Source: UBA6224 sp963730375 (GTDB taxonomy: Bacteria; Patescibacteriota; Saccharimonadia; Saccharimonadales; UBA4665). Taken from it: a stretch of 64,000 nt of DNA. The translations under genes and the position numbers were made by a program. Positions 41,108 to 50,303 of the stretch are shown here, piece by piece. Numbering within the stretch: the stretch's first letter is position 1; each line of letters starts with the position of its first letter. The DNA is taken from NCBI GenBank assembly GCA_963730375.1, contig CAVSRJ010000001.1:620001-684000 (forward strand), given 5' to 3'. The notes beneath the pieces are model-generated. The model had not been told where the DNA came from, made no database searches, and saw only the letters and a list, made by a program, of their open reading frames with translations.

Positions 41108-43600
41108 ATGATGCCAAACTCATCAGACTTCCAAGATTTCTTGAGTCATCTCACCAATAATGCACTGCAGAGCCTGAAACACGCTGACGCATTGGCGCGC
41201 AGTTTTGGCAGTGCCTATGTTGGGACCGAGCATCTGCTATTGGGCGCACTCGCTCAGGAAGGCAGCATGGCCTCGAAGATTATGGAAAGCAACGGGGTGA
41301 CGCTTGATAAGGCTCGCCTGGCGCTGAATCTGACGCCAAAGTCTCTCGTTATTAATATGGGTGCAAAAGGGCTGAGTGAAACGGCCAAACTGACGCTACG
41401 TATGGCATATGACGTCGCACAAGACTATGGCCAAGAATACTGCGGTACCGAGCACATCTTGTACAGTATCTTGAGCCAAAAGAACGCCCGAGCGACGCTG
41501 TTATTAAAAGATATGGAAGTTGACGTGAATGCTCTGACGAGCGAAGTCGAGCAATTTCTCAATAGGCAACAATACGATGAAGATGACGCTGAGCCGCTCA
41601 ACGGCCTCGGTTCGACGCGTACAGCAACCAAAAAGGCGCGTAAGACGGCGCTGGACATATATGGCACTGACCTGACCGAAGAGGCGAAACGGGGTAAGCT
41701 TGACCCCGTTGTGGGCCGCGAAAATCAGATTCGTCGTATGGTTACTATCCTTAATCGCCGGACGAAGAATAACCCCGTGCTCATAGGTGAACCAGGTGTC
41801 GGCAAAACCGCCATCGTCGAAGGATTGGCGCAGCGAATCATCGCCGAAGATGTGCCGGACAGCTTGCTGGATAAGCGCATTGTGATGCTGGATTTGGCCG
41901 GTATGATAGCTGGCACCAAATACCGTGGTGAATTTGAAGAGCGCCTCAAAAAAGTCATGGGCGAACTCGAAAAAGACAAGAAAACCATTGTCTTTATTGA
42001 TGAACTACACTTGATAGTCGGTGCGGGAGCTGCCGAAGGTGCTATGGACGCCGGAAATATCTTGAAGCCAGCTTTGGCGCGGGGTAAGATACAGCTGATA
42101 GGTGCAACGACCACCGAAGAATATACCAAGCACATCGAAAAAGATTCCGCCCTCGAGCGTCGCTTTCAGCCAATCCAAGTTCCCGAGACTAATCGCAGCG
42201 AAACACTCGCTATCCTTAAAGGTCTGCGCAAACACTACGAGCAATTCCATGGCGTCAAAATCAGTGATGAAGTGCTGGATGACACGGTCAACTTGGCCGG
42301 TCGCTACATTAACGATCGATTCATGCCCGATAAGGCGATAGACCTGCTGGACGAAACAGCCGCACATCTTCGTGTCGACAAGGGCAAGACAAACCCCGAA
42401 GTTCGCCGTCTACAAAAGGAGATGAAACTGGTTAACACCCAGATTGACGAAGCGGTCGAAGCCGAGGATTACGAGCGAGCTGCCAAGGCCAAGACCCGAG
42501 CATCGCAAATTCGTGATGAACTCGAAAAGCTACAGCAATCTGACAAGGGCGGTAAGCGTCTGACGGTGAGTAGTGAAGATGTCGCCGATGTGGTGGCTCG
42601 CATGACGGGTGTACCTGTCAAAAAAGTGATCCGTAGCGAAGCGAAATATCTGATTAACCTCGAAAAGAACATCGGCAAGCATGTTATCGGCCAGTCCGAA
42701 GCTGTCACGGCAGTTTCTCGCGCAATCCGTCGCAATCGAAGTGGTATCGGTAGTGCCAAGCGCCCCATAGGCTCGTTCATCTTCCTGGGACCAACCGGCG
42801 TCGGCAAGACCGAACTGGCCAGAGTACTGGCACGAGAATTCTTTGGCAGTGACAAAGCACTGGTCAAGATAGATATGTCCGAGTTTGGCGAGCACCATAA
42901 CGTGTCCCGATTGGTCGGCGCACCGGCCGGCTACGTCGGCTATGACGACGGTGGACAGTTGACCGACAAAATTCGTCGTCAACCATACAGCCTAGTGCTG
43001 TTTGACGAAATCGAAAAAGCCCACCCCGACGTCTTTAACATGCTGCTGCAGGTGCTTGAAGATGGCTACTTGACAGACGCAAAAGGCCGTCGCATCGACT
43101 TTACAAACACCATCATTATCATGACCAGCAACATCGGCGCCGACAAGCTTCAAAAGGAAGCAAACCTTGGTTTCAACACGAGCGGCATCATCGACACAGA
43201 GGATCTGGATGCCTTGCACGAGCAAAACAAGGAAAAAGTCTTTGATCAGCTCAAAAAAGAGCTGCGTCCAGAACTGCTCAACCGCATTGACAAGGTCATT
43301 GTGTTCCGTGCGCTGACCAAGAAGGATATTTACCACATCATTGACCTGCAGGTGGATGAGCTAAAAGACCGTTTGCGCAAGCGTGGACTGAGCGTTCAGC
43401 TAACACCGGCTGCTAAGCAATACCTGCTAAAGAATGGCTATGATTCGAAAAATGGCGTGCGACCGATGCGGCGACTCATTCAAGATACCATCGAAGACCA
43501 GGTTGCCCTGGATTTGCTCGACGACAAGTACCTAAAGGGTGATATCATACAGGTAGCGACCAAAAACGGCGCGCTATCTTATGCAACCGCAAGCGAATAG
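41108..43600 (+). CDS. clpC: ATP-dependent Clp protease ATP-binding subunit ClpC
   Basis: 830 residues. Two N-terminal Clp repeats (TEHLLLGALAQEG, TEHILYSILSQ), AAA1 with Walker A GEPGVGKTAIVEG (about residue 228), a UVR-type middle segment (DEAVEAEDYERAAKAK), AAA2 with GPTGVGKTELARVL (about residue 563) and the C-terminal D2-small domain. The UVR segment and N-domain favour ClpC over ClpB. It unfolds substrates for ClpP, whose gene (61994) is under an identical CIRCE operator. A second ATG follows directly at 41111. Confidence 0.95.
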   Translation: MMPNSSDFQDFLSHLTNNALQSLKHADALARSFGSAYVGTEHLLLGALAQEGSMASKIMESNGVTLDKARLALNLTPKSLVINMGAKGLSETAKLTLRMAYDVAQDYGQEYCGTEHILYSILSQKNARATLLLKDMEVDVNALTSEVEQFLNRQQYDEDDAEPLNGLGSTRTATKKARKTALDIYGTDLTEEAKRGKLDPVVGRENQIRRMVTILNRRTKNNPVLIGEPGVGKTAIVEGLAQRIIAEDVPDSLLDKRIVMLDLAGMIAGTKYRGEFEERLKKVMGELEKDKKTIVFIDELHLIVGAGAAEGAMDAGNILKPALARGKIQLIGATTTEEYTKHIEKDSALERRFQPIQVPETNRSETLAILKGLRKHYEQFHGVKISDEVLDDTVNLAGRYINDRFMPDKAIDLLDETAAHLRVDKGKTNPEVRRLQKEMKLVNTQIDEAVEAEDYERAAKAKTRASQIRDELEKLQQSDKGGKRLTVSSEDVADVVARMTGVPVKKVIRSEAKYLINLEKNIGKHVIGQSEAVTAVSRAIRRNRSGIGSAKRPIGSFIFLGPTGVGKTELARVLAREFFGSDKALVKIDMSEFGEHHNVSRLVGAPAGYVGYDDGGQLTDKIRRQPYSLVLFDEIEKAHPDVFNMLLQVLEDGYLTDAKGRRIDFTNTIIIMTSNIGADKLQKEANLGFNTSGIIDTEDLDALHEQNKEKVFDQLKKELRPELLNRIDKVIVFRALTKKDIYHIIDLQVDELKDRLRKRGLSVQLTPAAKQYLLKNGYDSKNGVRPMRRLIQDTIEDQVALDLLDDKYLKGDIIQVATKNGALSYATASE

Positions 43601-44609
43601 ACCCCAACCAGCGATAGCCAATCAGTCAGACCCTACCGATAAGCGAACCTGGGTCGGTAGAGTAATTCTACTGATACTGCTCGCCATCATCTTGACGATA
43701 TTCTGGCAGCGCCAGGCTGTCAGTGATTGGATTCGGCTGGTTAATTACAATCCGCCCGCAGAGGTTGCTGACCTTGCCACGCAGACGACCATGACGGGCG
43801 AGGGCACTCACTTATTCTACGTGAATCAACCGCTCATTGTCGGCAAAACCAGCTTCCCGGATTATTGTTCTGATAGAGAACAGTCGATAGTGCTGGGGTG
43901 CTATCACGGCGGTGACGGTGGTATCTATCTGCTTCGCATTGCCGATAATTCAGAACTTGGTGGTGTCATGGAGGTGACGGCTGCACACGAGATGTTGCAC
44001 GCCGGTTATGCGAGATTGTCGGAGGATGCCCGCAAGGCGGTTGATGCACAACTCCAGGATTACTACGACCATGGCCTCAAAGACAAGGCCATCAAAGAGG
44101 AAATCGACGCTTACCGGAGCAGTGAGCCCGGACAATTGTTGAACGAGATGCACTCCATCTTCGGCACCGAAGTTAAGGATTTACCTGCTCCGCTGGAGAC
44201 ATATTACAAGCAATATTTCACGAATCGTCAGGCGGTCGTCGCCGAGGCGGATCGCTATCAGGAGGCATTCCGAAGTCGCGAAGCCGCCGTGGCGAAATAT
44301 GATGCGCAGTTGAAAACACTCGACAAGACTATTACGAGCCAACGGTCGCAACTTCAGGACCTAGCGAACACTATAACTGCCATGAAACAGCGTATGGACG
44401 CTGACAAGGCGAGCGGAAATTATGAATCGTACAATGCCCAGGTGCCAGAGTTTAATCGACTTGTTCGGCAATACAACGAACTGCGTAATGAGCTCTTGGC
44501 AAATATCAAAACGTATAACGACATTGTCGAGAAACGTAACGCGATTGCTCTCGAGGAACAGCAGCTGGTAGATCAGCTAAAGGGTAGTGATGTGCCGTCC
44601 CTGAATTAG
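43581..44609 (+). CDS. Membrane-anchored putative metallopeptidase (HEMLH) with coiled coil
   Basis: 342 residues; its start overlaps the clpC end by 20 nt. One transmembrane helix (about residues 26-46), an outer domain with VTAAHEMLHAGYARL (HExxH, about residues 132-146) plus EEIDAYRSSE nearby, then a long coiled coil (about residues 200-330: DAQLKTLDKTITSQRSQLQDL, NTITAMKQRM). Two Cys around residues 97-107 could form a disulphide. Predicted to act at the outer face of the membrane. Substrate unknown; the link with clpC suggests protein quality control. Confidence 0.72.
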   Translation: MQPQANRPQPAIANQSDPTDKRTWVGRVILLILLAIILTIFWQRQAVSDWIRLVNYNPPAEVADLATQTTMTGEGTHLFYVNQPLIVGKTSFPDYCSDREQSIVLGCYHGGDGGIYLLRIADNSELGGVMEVTAAHEMLHAGYARLSEDARKAVDAQLQDYYDHGLKDKAIKEEIDAYRSSEPGQLLNEMHSIFGTEVKDLPAPLETYYKQYFTNRQAVVAEADRYQEAFRSREAAVAKYDAQLKTLDKTITSQRSQLQDLANTITAMKQRMDADKASGNYESYNAQVPEFNRLVRQYNELRNELLANIKTYNDIVEKRNAIALEEQQLVDQLKGSDVPSLN

Positions 44610-44639
44610 CGCAGCAGGTTAGTGGTACACTAGATATAT

Positions 44640-45992
44640 ATGGCAAAAAAACCAGCCGTGAGGTACGTCTGTAGTAATTGTGGGGCTCAGCATAGCAGCT
44701 GGGCTGGTCGTTGTTCGCAGTGCGGGGAATGGAATACCCTGGTCGAAGAAGCCGTCCTGACCACTTCGTCGGGCTCGCTCGCATCGCCGGGCAGGAAGTT
44801 GCAGACAAGCGCGGTGGATACTTCGATAAAGCGTGATAAAACACGGATTGCATCAGGGGTAAAAGATGTCGATTTGGTGCTCGGTGGGGGCATCGTTGCC
44901 GGCAGCATTAATTTGATTGCAGGACAGCCGGGCATTGGCAAAAGTACCTTGCTACTGCAGCTCGCCTATGCCGCTGCAAAGCATGTCAAAGTGCTGTATG
45001 TGAGTGGTGAAGAATCTGCCCATCAGGTTGGGTTGCGTGCCGAACGACTTGGTGCGCAGCGAGACGAATTGCAACTGGCTACCAGCACCGTCGCTGACGA
45101 CGTTGCCGCCACTATTGCTGGCGGGGACTATCAGCTCGTTGTGGTTGATTCAATCCAGACCATGACATGTCAGTCAGTGGCATCGGCCGCCGGCAGTGTG
45201 TCACAAATAACCAACAGCACCAATCTCATTACACAGGCAGCCAAACAGAGCGATACCGCAGTAATATTGGTTGGCCACGTCACGAAAGAAGGTATGATTG
45301 CCGGTCCGAAGGTGCTGGAGCACATGGTGGATGTGGTTCTGCAGCTTGAGGGCGATCGCTATGGCGGATTCAAGATACTACGAGCCATCAAGAATCGCTA
45401 TGGCTCGACGAACGAAGCAGCTATATTCGAGATGAGCGACAAAGGACTATCAATTGTCGAAAACCCTTCTGCAGTCCTACTGGCCGAGCGGCAAGTGACC
45501 GATGGTTCGGTCTTGTTGGCTACCATGGAGGGCAGCCGCCCTATATTGGTCGAAGTACAAGCGTTAGTGAATAAGACCAGTTATGGATACCCAAAGCGCG
45601 CTGCGAGCGGTATTGAGCTGAATCGCCTCAATCTATTAGTAGCTATGCTGGAACGCCGAACGAAGCTCAACTTAGCTGATCAGGACATATATATCAATAT
45701 CGTGGGTGGTATGAGGGTCAGCGAGCCAGCGGCGGATTTAGCCATCTGTATGGCGATAGGATCTGCAGCAAAAGGCTTAAAGCTACTGGATGACGCCGTC
45801 GTATTCGGCGAGGTTGGCTTGAGCGGTGAAGTGAGGCACGTGCCGAACGCGGACAAGCGTCTGGCAGAAGCCAAAAAACTCGGTTATTCTAAGGCAATCG
45901 GACCGAAATTGCGACAGGGAAAAGCACCTGCAGGACTGCACAGTGTCAGTTCGGTGCGCGAAGCACTCAACCAATTTCTAAGTAGAGAGTAG
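44640..45992 (+). CDS. radA: DNA repair protein RadA
   Basis: 450 residues. N-terminal zinc finger CSNCG...CSQCG, RecA-like ATPase with Walker A GQPGIGKSTLLLQ (about residue 98), the RadA-specific KNRYGSTNE motif (about residue 255) and a C-terminal Lon-like domain (GMRVSEPAADLAI). It promotes branch migration in recombination repair. TACACT (44626-44631) ends 8 nt before the ATG, with no ribosome site: leaderless. Confidence 0.95.
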   Translation: MAKKPAVRYVCSNCGAQHSSWAGRCSQCGEWNTLVEEAVLTTSSGSLASPGRKLQTSAVDTSIKRDKTRIASGVKDVDLVLGGGIVAGSINLIAGQPGIGKSTLLLQLAYAAAKHVKVLYVSGEESAHQVGLRAERLGAQRDELQLATSTVADDVAATIAGGDYQLVVVDSIQTMTCQSVASAAGSVSQITNSTNLITQAAKQSDTAVILVGHVTKEGMIAGPKVLEHMVDVVLQLEGDRYGGFKILRAIKNRYGSTNEAAIFEMSDKGLSIVENPSAVLLAERQVTDGSVLLATMEGSRPILVEVQALVNKTSYGYPKRAASGIELNRLNLLVAMLERRTKLNLADQDIYINIVGGMRVSEPAADLAICMAIGSAAKGLKLLDDAVVFGEVGLSGEVRHVPNADKRLAEAKKLGYSKAIGPKLRQGKAPAGLHSVSSVREALNQFLSRE

Positions 45993-46017
45993 TCTCGTCT
46001 CTCATTATGCGAGCAAT

Positions 46018-46036
46018 AGGCAGCTCAGTCGGCTGC
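46018..46036. terminator. Possible hairpin between radA and PBP gene
   Basis: AGGCAGC-TCAGTCG-GCTGCCT in the 69-nt gap between convergent genes. It lacks a clear T-run; it may act in both directions. Confidence 0.4.
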
Positions 46037-46061
46037 CTGATATTTGGTACAGCATGAAACA

Positions 46062-48911
46062 CTAAGGAGTTATCTCGGGTGGAGTGTCAGGTCCGCCACC
46101 GGGGTCCGTGACCGTGTTTTTTTTTACGACGTCCATTTGCTGGGAGTCGCTGCCTTGATACAGTACGCTGTCGGTAATTGTCGCCGATACGGTGGCCGTC
46201 CCGGTCTTGCTAGGTGAGTAGTCAATGGTGTACGTAGTGCCTTGTTTTGGTGACTGCGTGGCGATAGTTTTACCATCAACCTGGACAGTCAAGTTCGACT
46301 TGAACTGGCTGCTGGACAGCGGGTGGGTGCCAGCTATAACAGTGACGGTAATCTGACAGGATTCATCGCATTTGCCAGGAACTGTGATAACGACCGAAGG
46401 TTCAGTATCGTCACAGTTGTGCACGTCGTCTTGCCCAGAGTAGCTACTGGTGTTGCCACCATCGACAAACTTATCGACCGAGAAGCTACTAGCGTTTCCG
46501 CCCGTGATGAGCTGTCGAGCCAGGTCGGGCGTACAGCTGGTAGCAAGTTTTTGCGAAACCTTGTCGATGGTCACACTGCTGGTTGCACGGCTATCGCTCG
46601 GCTTGTAGTTGGAGGGGAACAAATCGTTTGATGGGCTCGGCAGGATAGCGCCAGTGCCAAATCCGGAGCGCATTACAAACGCGGGTTTTGTCTGAACCGA
46701 AGAAGGCTTTTTCCAGTTTTCTGCCTTGAGACCAGAGTGCGCTGCTTCCATCCAGCCTCTAACAATTGGCGAAGTCATCGTTTCCATGTGTCCAGCAGTC
46801 ATAGCAACATTGCGGGTGTGGTAGCCAACCCAGGTTACGACTGCATACTTGGTAGACCAGCTGGTCATGAGTCCGTCGTAGTTGTCGTTGGTTGTTCCGG
46901 TCTTGACCGCAAAGTGCCAGCCATTCGGCTGATGCTGGAATTTGCCGTAGCCGCGAATGTAGCTGGCGTTAGGGTCGGATAGCATATCAGTCACGATGTA
47001 CGCCGCATCTTTGTCTAGGACCTGCTCGCCACGTGGCTGCTTCCACTGCAGAATCGTTCTGCCTGAGGCATCGGTAATGTTGAGAATGTAGGTACGGGGG
47101 ATGTATTTACCGAGGCGAGACATGGTTGCTAGGCCGTTGACGTGTTCGTCGAGGTGCAGGTAGGCTCCGTCACCGATGGCAGATGCACCATAGCAAGGTG
47201 CCTCGCGAGTTAGTTTGACGTCATAGAAACAGTTGTAGCCGTAGCCGCCAGCTTCATTTTTGGGCCCATTCATCATGCTTTCGGCGATGCTAATGACCTT
47301 ATCGGTGCCGACGGTCAAGTTGGCCTTCACGGCTGGGACGTTACGGGAGCCACCTAATGCATAGCGAAGGGTCATTGGCCCTGGGTAGTGGAAGTCGTAA
47401 TCCCACAGACAGCCCTTGCCAGCCTCGGCATACTTCGGCAAACGTTTGTCTTCACACGGCCAGCCGGGCAGTGGTCCCTGAGTATCGTAGAGTACTGAGC
47501 CTGCGCCAGCACCCGTCTTCTCGATAAATGAGGCGTAATCGTACGGCTTAAAGCTAGAGCCGGGAGGAATCGGTGTCTTGGCGTAGTTAATCTTGCCAAA
47601 GACGTTATTACTAAAGTCCACCCCACCGACCAACGCAACCATCTGTCCGGTCTGCACGTCTTCGGCTACAAATGCTGCGGTATCACCACCGTACGCTTCG
47701 ATGGTCGAACGGGCGTTCTGGACTTGCTTCTCGGCTTCTTTTTGCAGTTTCATGTCCAGCGAGGTCACGACCTTCCAGCCACCTCGCTGGATGGTCTCTG
47801 AACCGTATTTCTTCTCTAATTCTTGCTTGGCGGCCAGGACAAAATATGGCGCTTTAATGCCGTTGTATTTGGACGTGAGTGGGTGGATTTGCTTTAGGAT
47901 ATCGACATTCTTGGCTTTAGTAGCGTCCGTCGCGGAAACGTAGCCTTGATCTACCATTTGATCCAAAATGTAGTGCTGGCGTCCAAGGACGGCTTCCTCG
48001 CCGAAACCATCGGTGCCGGTAACGGCGCTATTCCATTTACTGCTGCTATACGGTGAGTAGTAGCTGGGTGATTGTGGGATGGCTGCCAGGAATGCAGACT
48101 GAGCCAGCGTGAGATCTTTTGCTGAAGTATTGAAGTAGTCGCGTGCAGCAACCTCTACGCCGTTTTCGATACCGCCGTATGGTGCGGCATTGAGGTAGCC
48201 GGTCAAGATATCTTGCTTGGAATACTCTCGTTCGAGCTCGACGGCCAGGATGAGCTCCTTGACCTTTCGAGTGATGGTTCGGTTGTTGGTCCATTGTTCA
48301 TTCAGTTTCACGAGCTGCTGGGTAATGGTAGATCCACCCTGAATTGGACCGTGGCCGAATACATCGTTAAAGCCAGCACGTACGATGCCACGAACATCAA
48401 ATGCGCCGTGTTTATAAAAGTCCTTGTCCTCGATAGCGACGGTGGCATTCTTCATATAGGGAGATATCTGGTCACCTTCGACGGGGATACGCTTGACGGC
48501 GTCGTAGTCCTGCCATAACACCGTTTTGCCCGTGCGGTCATAATAGGTAATGCTGCCGCCCAGGTTGTCGCCGGCAATACCTTTAATTTTGGGCAAATCT
48601 TTGCGGAAGTAGGCGAACACGCCAATCACCAGGAAAAAACAGACAATTATACCGACACCAGTGATTTTGAGCGCCATGATGGCGCCTTCGCGACTAAACC
48701 AGTAGGCGGCTAGGCGTTTCGGATGCATGCGATAGGCGAGTCGTTTCCAGCGATTTTTGGGGAGGGTACTGAGGTATTCGGCACGTTTCACCGCGCGCTC
48801 ATGCTTGCTGGCGCTACGACTATTACTGAAGTTTTTGTTTAGGCTCAGATTACTGCCTTTTCGCCCCTGTGAAGAAGTGCGACGGCTTGGGCCAGATTTG
48901 CGTTCTGCCAT
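46062..48911 (-). CDS. Class A penicillin-binding protein (transglycosylase/transpeptidase)
   Basis: 949 residues. Basic cytoplasmic N-terminus (about 75 residues, Lys/Arg/Ser-rich), transmembrane helix (about 78-100), transglycosylase domain with AIEDKDFYKHGAFD and GGSTITQQLVK, and transpeptidase domain with PPGSSFKPYD (Ser nucleophile SxxK), a YGYN-region and KTGTTNDNYDG. The C-terminal 200 residues are a Ser/Thr/Pro/Asp-rich region with Ig-like strands. It polymerises and cross-links peptidoglycan outside the membrane. Intact despite its length. Confidence 0.94.
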   Translation of the reverse strand: MAERKSGPSRRTSSQGRKGSNLSLNKNFSNSRSASKHERAVKRAEYLSTLPKNRWKRLAYRMHPKRLAAYWFSREGAIMALKITGVGIIVCFFLVIGVFAYFRKDLPKIKGIAGDNLGGSITYYDRTGKTVLWQDYDAVKRIPVEGDQISPYMKNATVAIEDKDFYKHGAFDVRGIVRAGFNDVFGHGPIQGGSTITQQLVKLNEQWTNNRTITRKVKELILAVELEREYSKQDILTGYLNAAPYGGIENGVEVAARDYFNTSAKDLTLAQSAFLAAIPQSPSYYSPYSSSKWNSAVTGTDGFGEEAVLGRQHYILDQMVDQGYVSATDATKAKNVDILKQIHPLTSKYNGIKAPYFVLAAKQELEKKYGSETIQRGGWKVVTSLDMKLQKEAEKQVQNARSTIEAYGGDTAAFVAEDVQTGQMVALVGGVDFSNNVFGKINYAKTPIPPGSSFKPYDYASFIEKTGAGAGSVLYDTQGPLPGWPCEDKRLPKYAEAGKGCLWDYDFHYPGPMTLRYALGGSRNVPAVKANLTVGTDKVISIAESMMNGPKNEAGGYGYNCFYDVKLTREAPCYGASAIGDGAYLHLDEHVNGLATMSRLGKYIPRTYILNITDASGRTILQWKQPRGEQVLDKDAAYIVTDMLSDPNASYIRGYGKFQHQPNGWHFAVKTGTTNDNYDGLMTSWSTKYAVVTWVGYHTRNVAMTAGHMETMTSPIVRGWMEAAHSGLKAENWKKPSSVQTKPAFVMRSGFGTGAILPSPSNDLFPSNYKPSDSRATSSVTIDKVSQKLATSCTPDLARQLITGGNASSFSVDKFVDGGNTSSYSGQDDVHNCDDTEPSVVITVPGKCDESCQITVTVIAGTHPLSSSQFKSNLTVQVDGKTIATQSPKQGTTYTIDYSPSKTGTATVSATITDSVLYQGSDSQQMDVVKKNTVTDPGGGPDTPPEITP

Positions 48912-49050
48912 TTGTGGTATTGAAACTCCCTATGTCGTTTGACTACCAATCCAGTATAGCAAATATTGGCAAAAACAAGGCCTCTTTTGCTCATGTTATT
49001 TCAAGTATTTCTCAGTTTGTTATCAGGGGTTGCTAGGGTATACTAGGGTC

Positions 49051-50286
49051 ATGAAATTATCCGAAGAACTGCAGTGGAGAGGCTTCGTCAACCAAACTAC
49101 ATATAAAGACCCGAGTGAGCTCGACGGCGAACCGATTACGTTTTATCTGGGTATAGACCCGAGTGCGCGCAGCATGCAGGTCGGTAATCTAGCCATCGTC
49201 ATGATGGTGCGGCATTTTATCGAGCACGGCCACAAGGCCATTTTGCTCGTCGGTGGCGCAACCGGTATGATCGGTGATCCAGACGGCAAGAAACAAGAGC
49301 GTGATCTCTTGAGTCTCGAAGACATTGCCGAAAACAAAAAAGGCATCGCTGCACAGTACAACCAAGTGTTGGCCGGGCAGCAGTTCGAGCTCGTTGATAA
49401 TTATGATTGGTTTAAGAACCTTGGCTACCTCGACTTCTTGCGCGATATTGGCAAGCACGTGCCAATGCGCCAAATGCTTGGACGCGAATTTGTCCAGTCT
49501 CGACTTGGCGAGGATGGTGCTGGCATCAGCTATGCCGAGTTCAGCTACAGCCTGATTCAGGGCTATGACTTTTTGCATTTGCACCGTGAAAAGGGCGCCA
49601 GCCTGCAGATTTGTGGCGCTGACCAGTGGGGTAACAGTATTGCCGGCGTTGAGCTGATTCGCCGCATCACTGGCGACGAGGCGCACATCTGGAGCGCACC
49701 GCTTGTCATTAATAAGGCAACCGGCATTAAGTTTGGCAAAACAGAGGGCGGTGCTGTCTGGCTTGATCCGAACATGACGAGCCCGTATGACTTCTACCAG
49801 TTCTGGCTCAACGTCGATGACGAAGGTGCCGAAGATTACCTCAAGATTTACACAATGCTTACCAAGGAAGACATCGATGCAGTCATGGCAGAGTTCAACG
49901 ACAATCGAGGTGGCCGTGCTGCCCAGCGTCGCCTGGCATATGAAGTTACGAAGATTGTGCACGGCGAGGCAACTGCTGATGAGGTGGTCGAAGTGACCAA
50001 GCGTCTGTTTGGCAAGGATGAGCTGTCTACAGACGATTTTAAGGCGGTCAAGCATGTATTTCGAGCAACAAAGTTGGCGACCAAGCATCCACTACTGGAG
50101 GCACTCGTAACACTCGGCCTGGCTGAGAGCAACACCGAAGCTCGCCGATTTGTTGCCGAGGGCGCCATAGCGGTCAACAATGTCAAAATTACGGCTGATA
50201 AACATTCACTAGATGACGATGATTTCCACGACGACATCGTGGTGCTACGTCGTGGCAAAAACGCAGTCGCTGTTGGTGCGCGCTAA
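49051..50286 (+). CDS. tyrS: Tyrosyl-tRNA synthetase
   Basis: 411 residues from ATG 49051. TFYLGIDPSARSM, the QVGN sequence in the place of the class I HIGH motif (about residue 46-49), ICGADQWGNSI, IKFGKTEGGAVWLD (KMSKS loop) and a C-terminal S4 RNA-binding domain. Both His of HIGH are replaced, which is unusual. ATG is chosen because TATACT (49039-49044) with TTGTTA ends 6 nt upstream, giving a leaderless mRNA; the in-frame TTG at 49030 lies upstream of the -10. Confidence 0.93.
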   Translation: MKLSEELQWRGFVNQTTYKDPSELDGEPITFYLGIDPSARSMQVGNLAIVMMVRHFIEHGHKAILLVGGATGMIGDPDGKKQERDLLSLEDIAENKKGIAAQYNQVLAGQQFELVDNYDWFKNLGYLDFLRDIGKHVPMRQMLGREFVQSRLGEDGAGISYAEFSYSLIQGYDFLHLHREKGASLQICGADQWGNSIAGVELIRRITGDEAHIWSAPLVINKATGIKFGKTEGGAVWLDPNMTSPYDFYQFWLNVDDEGAEDYLKIYTMLTKEDIDAVMAEFNDNRGGRAAQRRLAYEVTKIVHGEATADEVVEVTKRLFGKDELSTDDFKAVKHVFRATKLATKHPLLEALVTLGLAESNTEARRFVAEGAIAVNNVKITADKHSLDDDDFHDDIVVLRRGKNAVAVGAR

Positions 50287-50303
50287 GACGCTATACTAGT
50301 CGC

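Noticed and set aside
49976..49995. A second hammerhead-like string (CTGATGAG...GAA) in tyrS
   Set aside because: No stem II or stem III pairing; it is ordinary coding sequence. A CTGATGAG at 18706 in gatB fails for the same reason.
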